DNA of 45,678 nt, taken from NCBI RefSeq assembly GCF_000745835.1, contig NZ_JQKB01000045.1, positions 1 to 45,678 of the forward strand, in the 5' to 3' direction. Shown one piece after another: positions 32,247 through 39,465 of this stretch. The notes under the pieces are model-generated. The model saw only the letters and a list, made by a program, of their open reading frames with translations, ran no database searches and was not told the origin of the DNA. This DNA is from Belnapia moabensis DSM 16746. Its GTDB lineage: Bacteria; Pseudomonadota; Alphaproteobacteria; Acetobacterales; Acetobacteraceae. A program made the translations under genes and the position numbers. Each line of letters begins with the position of its first letter. Positions within the stretch are counted from its first letter, which is position 1.

Positions 32247-33028
32247 CGGCACACGCCCGGCCGCACCCGATCGAGCGCGATGTCGAACAGCACATCCGGC
32301 GGCATCGCATGCACCGTCCAGGCGAAGCGCAGCCCATCGGCGATGCGGGCCGCCTCCGGCAGGGTGAAGGCGGGGATGCCCGAGCCCAACAGCACCGGCG
32401 CCACCGTCACATGCAGCCGGTCGATGCAGCCCGCCGCCAGAAACCGGCTGACTGTCACCCCGCCTCCCTCGACGAAGATCCGCCGCAAGCCTCGGGCTGC
32501 CAGCGCCCCGAGGATCGCGGGGATGTCCAACCCGCCCTGCGCCGGGTCGCGCGGCAACCGTACAACCTCGGCAATGCCCAGCCGGTCGCTGCCTACCGCA
32601 TCCTCGGCCGCGAGCAGCAGGGTCGGCGGCCCCTCGCGGAACAGCCGGTACTCGCCCGAGAGTCGCCGGTCGGTATCGAGCACGACCCGCACCGGGTGGG
32701 GTCCGGCGCATTCCCGCGTCGTCAGCCGGGGGTCGTCCTGTCGCACCGTTCCTGCACCGACAACCACGGCGTCGCACAGCGCCCGCAGCCGGTGGGTATG
32801 AAGGATGTCCCCCTCACCGCCGATCCATTGCGAGGAGCCGGAGGCCGTGGCGATCCGCCCATCCAGCGTCTGCGCCAGCCGCCCGACCACCATGCATCCA
32901 TCCGCCGCCCGGGGCGGCGCCAGCAGCGGCCCAAACAAAGCCCCGAGGGCGCCGGACGGTGGCGGAGCGCCACTTTCGCGCACCGCCAGCAGCTCTCCCC
33001 AATCCCGAATCCCGGTCAGTCCATCCAT
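32243..33028 (-). CDS. RibD C-terminal-domain reductase
   Basis: A 261-residue protein of the RibD-C/dihydrofolate reductase-like fold. The core reads GRLAQTLDGRIAT, SSQWIGGEGD, CDAVVVGAGTVRQDDPRLT and IFVEGGGVTVSRFLA, which are the NADPH- and substrate-binding motifs of RibD-type reductases. The deaminase domain of true RibD is missing, so it is a stand-alone reductase for a pyrimidine or pterin-like compound. It is first in a five-gene coupled operon. ATG 33028 was chosen; a GTG at 33064 is possible. No strong ribosome site is seen for either. Confidence 0.85.
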   Translation of the reverse strand: MDGLTGIRDWGELLAVRESGAPPPSGALGALFGPLLAPPRAADGCMVVGRLAQTLDGRIATASGSSQWIGGEGDILHTHRLRALCDAVVVGAGTVRQDDPRLTTRECAGPHPVRVVLDTDRRLSGEYRLFREGPPTLLLAAEDAVGSDRLGIAEVVRLPRDPAQGGLDIPAILGALAARGLRRIFVEGGGVTVSRFLAAGCIDRLHVTVAPVLLGSGIPAFTLPEAARIADGLRFAWTVHAMPPDVLFDIALDRVRPGVCR

Positions 33029-33102
33029 GGCCCCGCGACCATGCCGCAAGCGCGGTGCTCGCACCAGCGCAACGAAGGGTGCAAGGCGCAGGTGATGGCG
33101 GT

Positions 33103-33760
33103 CTATTGTAGCTTGACAACGAATCTGCGGAGAATGCGGCGGAAATAGGCGTATTCCTCGCGATCATGCGGTACAGCTCGGCACGCGACATGAAACGTAC
33201 CTGGCTCGCGTTGCTGCCGGCACCCGCCGCACCGCCGGCTCATCGAGCACGTTGCGGCAGGCCGCTTCCAGCCGGTCGAGCGCGAGACCCGGCGTTCCAC
33301 GCGATGCGTAGATGCCGTCCTGGCAGAATCCCAGGGCGTCGATCCCCTGCTCACGCGCCGTCGGCACATCGGGGAAAGCCGGATGGCGGTTCTCCGAGAA
33401 GGCCGTCAGCACGCGTATCTGTCCCGCCTGCGCCAGCTCGGCGACGGAGCTGAAGATCGCCGCCGAGAAGTCGAGCCGCCCGGCCAGCGTGTCGTTCGCA
33501 ACGCAGCGCCTCGTCACGATATGGGATGTGGTTCATCTCCATTCCCGTCGCCCGCTGCACCCGCCAGTTGCGGCAGAGAATTCGGCCTTGGGCGACCGAA
33601 GCTCAGCGACTGCCGTCGCGCCTCCGCCAGCAAGCCTGGCAAGTCGCGGATCGGGCTGTTCGTCCGCACGGCGACAATGATGACACTCTCGCTCGTGCCG
33701 CAGACACCCTCGAAGCTTTCCGGCCCGATCCCGCCACCCATCTGCCCGTCAAGCCACCGG
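33103..33760 (-). pseudogene. Decayed Bug-family receptor gene
   Basis: Pieces of a Bug receptor occur in order in different frames on the minus strand. A middle part is ESVIIVAVRTNSPIRDLPG (about 33690-33630). Then come MEMNHIPYRDEA (about 33545-33510) and VAELAQAGQIRVLTAFSENR with FPDVPTAREQGI (about 33450-33340). A C-terminal EEYAYFRRILRRFVVKL lies near 33110-33160. Normal genes carry these in one frame. The N-terminal third with its signal peptide is missing. At least two or three frameshifts are needed, so this is a relic, not a functional gene. Confidence 0.8.
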
Positions 33761-33762
33761 CG

Positions 33763-34191
33763 TCATTCGGCGACCATCTCTCCGGACCCGCCGAATTCCT
33801 TCGGAAAGTCGCGTAGCTTGGGCAAGCCATCCCGCATCGGCAGCACGGTCTCGGCATAGTTCACATGCACCTGCGGCGTGAAGGGCAGCTCCGGCAGGGT
33901 GGCGGCGAAGACATCGACCATGCCGAGCGGCGGATGCCGCGCCATCAGATGCCCGCCGCAAAGGCGGCAGAACTGGCGGTGGCTCATCTCCGTCTTGGCG
34001 AAGGTGGCGACATGTTCCGCTCCCTTCGTCACCTCGACCGCTTCCGGCGCCCAGAGGCTGAAGGCATTCACTGGCCCACCCGACCAGGAACGGCAAGAGG
34101 TGCAATGACAATACCCCATGGCCTGCGGCGTTCCGCTGACGCGCAGTTCCACGGCACCGCAAAAGCATGCCCCGTGATAGGTCCCGCTCAT
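33763..34191 (-). CDS. GFA/CENP-V family zinc protein
   Basis: A 142-residue protein of the glutathione-dependent formaldehyde-activating (GFA) fold. The zinc cysteines are visible: Cys9 and Cys11 (ACFCG), Cys28, Cys30 and Cys33 (CHCTSC), and the CRLCGG pair. Members catalyse or aid S-hydroxymethylglutathione formation, but many are unproven; a glutathione-linked role is inferred. ATG 34191 is preferred because GGGAGGA lies 6-7 nt upstream; the ATG two codons earlier is too close. Confidence 0.88.
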   Translation of the reverse strand: MSGTYHGACFCGAVELRVSGTPQAMGYCHCTSCRSWSGGPVNAFSLWAPEAVEVTKGAEHVATFAKTEMSHRQFCRLCGGHLMARHPPLGMVDVFAATLPELPFTPQVHVNYAETVLPMRDGLPKLRDFPKEFGGSGEMVAE

Positions 34192-34293
34192 TTGCATTCC
34201 TCCCAGGTCTTGCAGCCGACGCATTCTGTGGCGTACGGCACCTGGCGGGAATGCAACAGCACGGCATCGCGATGGATGCCCGGCGGGAAGCGC

Positions 34294-34419
34294 CTAGAGC
34301 CGTACGCCCTCGGTCTGGAAGTGATCGGCAGCGCTGCGCTGCACTTCGGTGTCGAGCACCACGGCGGCGGCGATGGCGAGCGCGGCGGCGGCAAACAGGG
34401 CGGCGAGGAAGGCTTTCAC
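34294..34419 (-). CDS. Small membrane peptide coupled to mobA, GTG start
   Basis: A 41-residue peptide: a hydrophobic Ala/Leu helix (residues 3-22), then [12 protein letters not shown] and a terminal TEGVRL. GTG 34419 overlaps the mobA stop as GTGA, and AGGGGA lies upstream, so translation is coupled. Single-helix, inner-membrane. I recognise no named family, and it is too small for most automatic gene finders. The signal-anchor shape and the overlap support it as real. Confidence 0.6.
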   Translation of the reverse strand: MKAFLAALFAAAALAIAAAVVLDTEVQRSAADHFQTEGVRL

Positions 34420-35072
34420 GGTGGGTCCCCTGGAATGGCTCCGTTGCACTTGCCTATGGGTCCGCCAGGGCCCGAAGACAAGACCCGCTCCGCCTCCGCC
34501 AGGTCCTCCGGGGCATTGGCGTTGAAGAAGGGGTCGACCGGTTCCGCCGGCCATTCGGCACTGGCGCAGCCGAAGCGCGCGGTCCAGCGGTCGATCTTTC
34601 TCTCCCCTGCCAGCAGCGCGGCCCGCAACTCGCCACGCAGCGCGACCGGCCAGAGCGCGACCGGCGGATGCGTCCAGCCGCCCGAGGCCGCGCAGGCCAT
34701 CGGCACGCCTGCCGCGCGCCGCGCCGCGTCCAGCCGCGCCAGCAGATCACCCGGCAGGAAGGGGCAGTCGCCCGGCACCGACAGGATGTCGGTCACGCCT
34801 GCCTGCCCGGCGGCCCAATCGAGCCCCGCCAGCACCCCAGCCAGCGGCCCCGGATAATCCGGCAGCGGGTCGGCCACCACCGGCAGCCCATAGGCGGCGA
34901 AGCGGCCCGGATCGCCATTCGCGTTGAGGACGACGCCCGCGACCTGCGGCCCGACCCGTGCGAGCACATGATCGAGCAGCGGTCGCCCGCCAAGGCTGCG
35001 GAGCGGCTTGTCGCCTCCGCCCATTCGCCGTGCCAGCCCGCCCGCCAGCACCACCGCCAGCACGCTACTCAT
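34416..35072 (-). CDS. mobA: Molybdenum cofactor guanylyltransferase
   Basis: A 218-residue MobA-type nucleotidyltransferase that attaches GMP to molybdopterin. The N-terminal [16 protein letters not shown] is the GTP-binding signature, followed by PGDCPFLP with the metal-binding Asp. Two starts 9 nt apart are possible (35072 and 35081); 35072 has GGAAG about 9 nt upstream. The start overlaps the fdhD stop region, so mobA and fdhD are coupled, a sensible pair for making molybdenum formate dehydrogenase, although no formate dehydrogenase gene is in the window. Confidence 0.9.
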   Translation of the reverse strand: MSSVLAVVLAGGLARRMGGGDKPLRSLGGRPLLDHVLARVGPQVAGVVLNANGDPGRFAAYGLPVVADPLPDYPGPLAGVLAGLDWAAGQAGVTDILSVPGDCPFLPGDLLARLDAARRAAGVPMACAASGGWTHPPVALWPVALRGELRAALLAGERKIDRWTARFGCASAEWPAEPVDPFFNANAPEDLAEAERVLSSGPGGPIGKCNGAIPGDPP

Positions 35073-35937
35073 CGCGCGCATTCTTCCGCCAATGCCTCGC
35101 GCTTTCCTCCTCGACATAGGCGAGGTCGGCGTCGAAGACGATCCGCTCCTGCCCGGCGAGGGCGGTGAACCGCTTGCCCTTGCAGCGCCCGATGAGCATG
35201 ACGCCCGCCTCCTGCGCCAGCTCCACGCCCCACGCGGTGAAGCCGCTGCGCGAGACGAGGATGGGGATGCCCATGCGCACCGTCTTGATGACCATCTCCG
35301 AGGTCAGCCGGCCGGTGGTGTAGAAGATTTTGTCCTCCGGGGCGCAGGCGTTGCGGAACATCCAGCCCGCAATCTTGTCGACGGCATTGTGGCGGCCGAC
35401 ATCCTCCATATAGACCAATGGCCGGTCGCGCTCGCAGAGGGCGCAGCCATGGATCGCGCCGGCCTCGAGATAGAGCGTCGGCAGCGTATTGATCCGGTGC
35501 AGCAGACGATAGAGCCAGGATGTACGCAACTCCGCCGGCGGCAGCCGCCGCGCTGCGAAGTCCTCAAGCAGGTCGCCGAAGGCGGTGCCTTGCGCGCAGC
35601 CGCTGGTCAGCGTCTTCTTCTTCAGCTTGTCCTCGTAATCGGTCCGCCGCTCCGTCCGCACGACGACGACGCCGAGATCGTCGTCATACTCGACGCCTTG
35701 CACCACGTCGTCCCGCCGCAGCATCCCCTGGTTCAGCAGGTAGCCGAGCGCCAGCTCCTCCGGCCGGTCGAGGATCGTCATCATCGTGACGATCTCCTGC
35801 CCGTTGAGGTAGAGCGTCAGGGGCCGCTCGACCGTCACGCTGGCCTCGATGCGTGCGCCGGTCTGGTCGAGGCCGGCGACGCGGCGAGTCAGACGCGGGT
35901 CGGCAGGGTCGGGCTGGACGAGGAGCGGCGGTTCCAT
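35065..35937 (-). CDS. fdhD: Formate dehydrogenase accessory sulfurtransferase FdhD
   Basis: A 290-residue FdhD protein that carries sulfur from IscS to the molybdenum cofactor of formate dehydrogenases. Visible are [57 protein letters not shown] and [13 protein letters not shown]. The sulfur loop reads SGCAQG with a single Cys where E. coli has two (CGxC-type), a subgroup feature. A further CALC lies in [14 protein letters not shown] 35937 is chosen; an ATG at 35982 would add 15 residues and no clear ribosome site decides between them. Confidence 0.92.
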   Translation of the reverse strand: MEPPLLVQPDPADPRLTRRVAGLDQTGARIEASVTVERPLTLYLNGQEIVTMMTILDRPEELALGYLLNQGMLRRDDVVQGVEYDDDLGVVVVRTERRTDYEDKLKKKTLTSGCAQGTAFGDLLEDFAARRLPPAELRTSWLYRLLHRINTLPTLYLEAGAIHGCALCERDRPLVYMEDVGRHNAVDKIAGWMFRNACAPEDKIFYTTGRLTSEMVIKTVRMGIPILVSRSGFTAWGVELAQEAGVMLIGRCKGKRFTALAGQERIVFDADLAYVEEESARHWRKNARDE

Positions 35938-36016
35938 GGGGCGGAAGGTGAGGGGCCCAGGGCCCCGGCGCAACCCAGCCATCGGCCGGACGTTGCCAAG
36001 CCCAAAGGAGATGTCG

Positions 36017-36544
36017 ATGCCCAGCTACGATTTCCCCGCCGAAGGCGGCCTGCCGAGCTCGGACGCCACGCCTGACGCCATTGCCGCCCATCTCGATCAC
36101 CTAGGCCTGCTGCATCAGGGCATCCGCGTCGACCGCCGTGGCAACACCGTCATTCTCGAAGGCCAAGTCCCGGATGGCGAAGCGGCAGAACTCCTCGTGC
36201 TCGCCGCCGGCAACCTTCAAGGCGTCGCCCGGGTCGAGGACAGGCTGGCCCCCGCTCGTACGCCCGGCTTGCTCGACAGCCTCAGCGCTTTCGCCCGCCT
36301 TCCCGCCGGCGCCGCCAGCACCGAGGCGGCGGAGACTGCCATCCATCAGGCACAGATCGAAACCGGCACCCGCTTCGGCCCTGGCCGCAGCCTCTTCCAT
36401 ACGATGCAGTCGGGCGAGACCCTGGCCGCGCTTGCTGCCCGCCACCTCAACGGCGACGAGCGCCGCCTGCTTGAGGCCAATGCCCCGATCCTCGGCAGCA
36501 GCCCGCCCGGACCAAGCATGGTAATCCGCATCCCGCCGACCTGA
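36017..36544 (+). CDS. BON-LysM domain protein (YgaU/Kbp-like)
   Basis: A 175-residue protein with a BON-like domain (about 20-80, GIRVDRRGNTVILEGQVPDGEAAE in two pieces) and a C-terminal LysM-like domain (about 125-173, HTMQSGETLAALAARHLNGDE and MVIRIPP). This arrangement equals E. coli YgaU/Kbp, a cytoplasmic potassium-binding protein. No signal peptide is seen. ATG 36017 is chosen because AGGAG lies 6 nt upstream; the ATG at 36011 is too close. Confidence 0.83.
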   Translation: MPSYDFPAEGGLPSSDATPDAIAAHLDHLGLLHQGIRVDRRGNTVILEGQVPDGEAAELLVLAAGNLQGVARVEDRLAPARTPGLLDSLSAFARLPAGAASTEAAETAIHQAQIETGTRFGPGRSLFHTMQSGETLAALAARHLNGDERRLLEANAPILGSSPPGPSMVIRIPPT

Positions 36545-36593
36545 TAGTCTGGCACCTTAGCGTTTTCGGGCCCATGCCTTAAAGAGTGACGGA

Positions 36594-37058
36594 ATGGGTA
36601 CCGAGATCGAACGCAAATTCCTTGTCACCTCCGATGCCTGGCGTTCCGAAGCCGGTCCCGGCACCCGGTTTCGCCAAGGCTATCTCAATGCCGGTACGCC
36701 GGTGGTGCGCATCCGTCAGGCCGGCTCGCTGGCCTTTCTGACCATCAAAGGGCCTGGCCTGCTTGCCCGTGCCGAATACGAGTACCCGATCCCCGTAGAT
36801 GACGCGGCGGCGATGCTTGCCTCCCTTTGCCCGCCCCCGATCATCGACAAGACCCGCTATAGCGTCATCCATGACGGGCTGTGCTGGGAGGTCGACGAGT
36901 TTGCTGGGCACCTTGCCGGCCTCGTCCTCGCCGAAATCGAGTTGGCAAGGCCGGACCAGCCCTACATGCGCCCCGCCTGGCTGGGCCCCGAGGTCACCGA
37001 CGACCTTCGCTACCAAAATTCGGCCCTATCCCGTGCCCCAGGGCCGCCGTCCGCCTGA
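36594..37058 (+). CDS. CYTH-domain triphosphate tunnel metalloenzyme
   Basis: A 154-residue CYTH protein. The signature ExExK reads EIERKFLV (4-11). Basic and acidic residues of the tunnel follow in TRFRQGYL, VRIRQAG, LTIKGPG and RAEYEYPI. The C-terminal EVDEFAG and LAEIEL match the family. Such proteins are triphosphatases (inorganic or organic) or, more rarely, adenylate cyclases. The short bacterial form is most often a tripolyphosphatase. Confidence 0.9.
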   Translation: MGTEIERKFLVTSDAWRSEAGPGTRFRQGYLNAGTPVVRIRQAGSLAFLTIKGPGLLARAEYEYPIPVDDAAAMLASLCPPPIIDKTRYSVIHDGLCWEVDEFAGHLAGLVLAEIELARPDQPYMRPAWLGPEVTDDLRYQNSALSRAPGPPSA

Positions 37059-37083
37059 CGCTGTGTCGGTCCCGTCAGGCGGT

Positions 37084-37518
37084 TCAGTGCATGGTGACCA
37101 GGGCGGCCTGCGACTCGAGCCCGACCCGGTTGCCCATGACCTTCTCGATGGCTCGCACCAAGTGGTTGATCTCGAACGGCTTCAGCACCAAGGCGAGCGG
37201 GCCGCTCTGGTCCGAGAGCAACACATCTCGCCCGTTCGACGGCAGGAAGCCGGTCATCACCACCACGGGTAGGTCCGGGCGTTGGGCGCGGAGACGCGGG
37301 ATCAGCTCCCATCCCGTCATGCGAGGCATTGCAAGGTCAGTCACCAGCACGTCGAAACTCTGGCCTTCGGCCAGTCGCATGGCCTCCTCGCCATCCGAGG
37401 CGAGGAGCACGTCATAGCCCAACTCGGTCAAGATATCCTCGACGACCATGGCAGCGAGGGGTTCATCCTCGGCAACCAGGACGCGTATTCCATTGCGAGC
37501 CACGAACGCCTGATTCAT
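37084..37518 (-). CDS. Single-domain response regulator (CheY-like receiver)
   Basis: A 144-residue receiver domain with the acidic pair in VLVAEDEP (about 17-18), phosphoacceptor Asp61 (LVTDLAMP), the switch Thr in VVVMTGF and the Lys in LVLKPF. No output domain is attached, so it must act through protein contacts or as a phosphate sink. No kinase gene is adjacent. ATG 37518 is the first Met before the domain; an alternative at 37545 would add nine residues. Divergent with respect to nothing close; it ends 25 nt from the convergent CYTH gene. Confidence 0.9.
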   Translation of the reverse strand: MNQAFVARNGIRVLVAEDEPLAAMVVEDILTELGYDVLLASDGEEAMRLAEGQSFDVLVTDLAMPRMTGWELIPRLRAQRPDLPVVVMTGFLPSNGRDVLLSDQSGPLALVLKPFEINHLVRAIEKVMGNRVGLESQAALVTMH

Positions 37519-37585
37519 CGCTGCCTCATTCCGCAGGCGTCGCAACCTTTTCTAGAGACAAGTGTGTCGAGACGCCTACTGGTGG

Positions 37586-37616
37586 TTTAAAGCAGCCCCG
37601 CCCAGGGCGCTTTCAA
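37586..37616 (-). promoter_or_regulatory. Weak candidate promoter of the response regulator gene
   Basis: On the minus strand TTGAAA (37616-37611) and TTTAAA (37591-37586) lie 19 bp apart, about 70 bp upstream of the receiver gene. The -35 match is good, the spacing is long. The 156-bp gap 37519-37674 holds no other recognisable feature. Confidence 0.25.
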
Positions 37617-37674
37617 GTTCCCTTGATTGGGGAAGAATATTTGTTGATGTGATGGACCCACGACAAAGCCGGCC

Positions 37675-39054
37675 TCAGACCGCCATCCGGTACCGTGCCT
37701 CCCCGGGTCGGTCGACGGCGGGCGGGATGCCGAGCCGCGCATAGAGATTGGCTAGCCGGGCAGCATAACGCTCCGCGTTGAACAGGGCAGCGCGTTGCGG
37801 TCCGGCCTGGGCCAGTCGGGCTCGCAACAACTCGTCGCGGTCCATGACCTGGATTGCCTGGACGAGCGCCGATATGTCGTAGGGGTCCACGGTCAGCGCC
37901 GCGTCCCCGACCACCTCCGGCATGGAGGCGGTGTTCGAGGTAATGACCGGCGTGCCGAGCAGCATCGCCTCGAGGGCAGGCAGACCGAAGCCTTCGTAGA
38001 GCGAGGGGAAGAGCACCCCGCGCGCGCCGCGGATGAGGTTCACCAGCAAGCGGAAGGGGGCATAGTCCAGCAGCATGATCTTGTGCCGGGTGCGGAGCGT
38101 CATGCCCTCCTGCACCAGATAGCGGATATGGTCGTCGAACATCAGGCGGAGTTCCTCCTCCGACTTCCAGGCCTTCTTGCCGACGATGACGAGCGGGCCC
38201 TCGACGCCGCTCGCGAGAAAGGCCTGGATCATCCGGCCGACATTCTTCTTCGGCTCGATGGCTCCGAAGAAGAGCCAGTAGCCGCCGGCGTCGAGGCCGA
38301 AGCTGCCCTGCACCTCAGCTGCGACCTGCTGCATCGGCACCTCGCTGAACTTCCGTGGGATGTCGACGGCCTGATAGGTATTGGTCACGCGTTCCTCCGG
38401 CACGCCGAGGAGGCTGACGATGTCACGCTTTGAGGCTTCGGAGACGGTGACGATATGGTCGGCGCGGCGGCCGAGGCGACGATTCAGGCGGAAGTAGCGC
38501 CGCTTGTTGTCAAGCGTGGTGTAGGGCAGGCGCAGCGGCACCAGGTCGTGCATCGTGTAGATGTTGCGGGTGCCGGTGGCGCGCAGCGGCAGCGGATAGG
38601 TCCAATGCATCAGTTGCGGCCGGCCAGGGATGGTGACCCGCAACTCCCGGCCGAAGACGCGGAAATGTGCGTGGGCCTGCTGAAACAAGTCCTGAGTGTT
38701 CCAGATCTCGTCGAAATGCGGCAGCCGGTCGCGGAAGGTGGTGGCGATCACTTGACCGCTAATGGGTACCGATACGGCCAGTTCGCCGAAGGGCCCGCGC
38801 AGCATGCGCTTCATCCGGCGGAGGGCAATGAGCCATTTCGGCGGGTCGCCCACGCGCTCGTCGAAGAAGGCGATCTCCCGCAGCAGTGGGTTAATGGAGG
38901 GCGCGGCGCGGGTGCCGTAGAGCACGCCGACCTCGGCACCGAGCGTGCCCATGGCCAAGCTGAGGTTGCGCGCATAGGTCGCAACGCCGGTGCCTTGGCC
39001 AAGGGCGAGATTGTAGCCATCGAGAAAGAGGCGGGGACGGGCCGGGGAGATCAT
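37675..39054 (-). CDS. GT4 glycosyltransferase, polysaccharide synthesis
   Basis: A 459-residue GT4-type enzyme. The start [25 protein letters not shown] is the acceptor-side glycine loop. Later [21 protein letters not shown] begins the donor domain and [22 protein letters not shown] contains the E-x7-E nucleotide-sugar motif. A long insertion with [12 protein letters not shown] precedes it. It likely adds one sugar, often mannose, in a capsule or exopolysaccharide repeat. It is divergent from the TPR-GT gene across a 411-bp gap. No signal or membrane segment is seen. Confidence 0.9.
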   Translation of the reverse strand: MISPARPRLFLDGYNLALGQGTGVATYARNLSLAMGTLGAEVGVLYGTRAAPSINPLLREIAFFDERVGDPPKWLIALRRMKRMLRGPFGELAVSVPISGQVIATTFRDRLPHFDEIWNTQDLFQQAHAHFRVFGRELRVTIPGRPQLMHWTYPLPLRATGTRNIYTMHDLVPLRLPYTTLDNKRRYFRLNRRLGRRADHIVTVSEASKRDIVSLLGVPEERVTNTYQAVDIPRKFSEVPMQQVAAEVQGSFGLDAGGYWLFFGAIEPKKNVGRMIQAFLASGVEGPLVIVGKKAWKSEEELRLMFDDHIRYLVQEGMTLRTRHKIMLLDYAPFRLLVNLIRGARGVLFPSLYEGFGLPALEAMLLGTPVITSNTASMPEVVGDAALTVDPYDISALVQAIQVMDRDELLRARLAQAGPQRAALFNAERYAARLANLYARLGIPPAVDRPGEARYRMAV

Positions 39055-39465
39055 GTGAAGGCCTCAATGGTCGGAAGCATGGATCCGAAATGCACAGAAA
39101 ATTGATCGGGGCGAAAGGGACCTGACGTTTCCGAAGCCTTCATCGCTTCATGATATCCCTTGTGGTGTGTCGATGCTGGGTGTTTTATCGCTCTATTGGT
39201 TCGGGAGCCTGACGTGGTGCAGTCCTCGGAAAGGGTTGTTGGCTTGGAGGCTGCGGATACCGCCCTCCCTTTGCGCAATGCAGCGGCGGTTGGGCTGGTC
39301 GATCTCGCCGTGCTGATGTTGCGCGCGAGCGCCATCCTGGGTCTGATCTCGCCGATCCTTCTATTATTACTCACATTCTCTTGAGTGAAGAGCGCTTATA
39401 GAGGATACCAGCCAAGCGGCCGTGGTTAACCGCAAGCTGAGTTGGTCGAGCGCTTGGAGCCATCG
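39055..39465. other. Intergenic region between divergent glycosyltransferases
   Basis: This stretch is clearly AT-richer than the flanking genes. It holds no gene I can support: a plus-strand frame (39160-39384) is mostly hydrophobic and has no ribosome site, and the minus-strand frame overlapping it is Ser/Thr/Arg-rich like a shadow. It probably carries the promoters for both flanking genes. Confidence 0.5.
39381..39409 (+). promoter_or_regulatory. Candidate promoter of the TPR-glycosyltransferase gene
   Basis: TTGAGT (39381-39386) and GATACC (39404-39409) are 17 bp apart, about 57 bp before ATG 39466. The first hexamer matches well, the second only in its centre. Confidence 0.25.

Noticed and set aside
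39160-39384. A 74-codon hydrophobic frame on the plus strand
   Set aside because: No ribosome site, TTG start, no recognisable motif, and it overlaps an equally open minus-strand frame.
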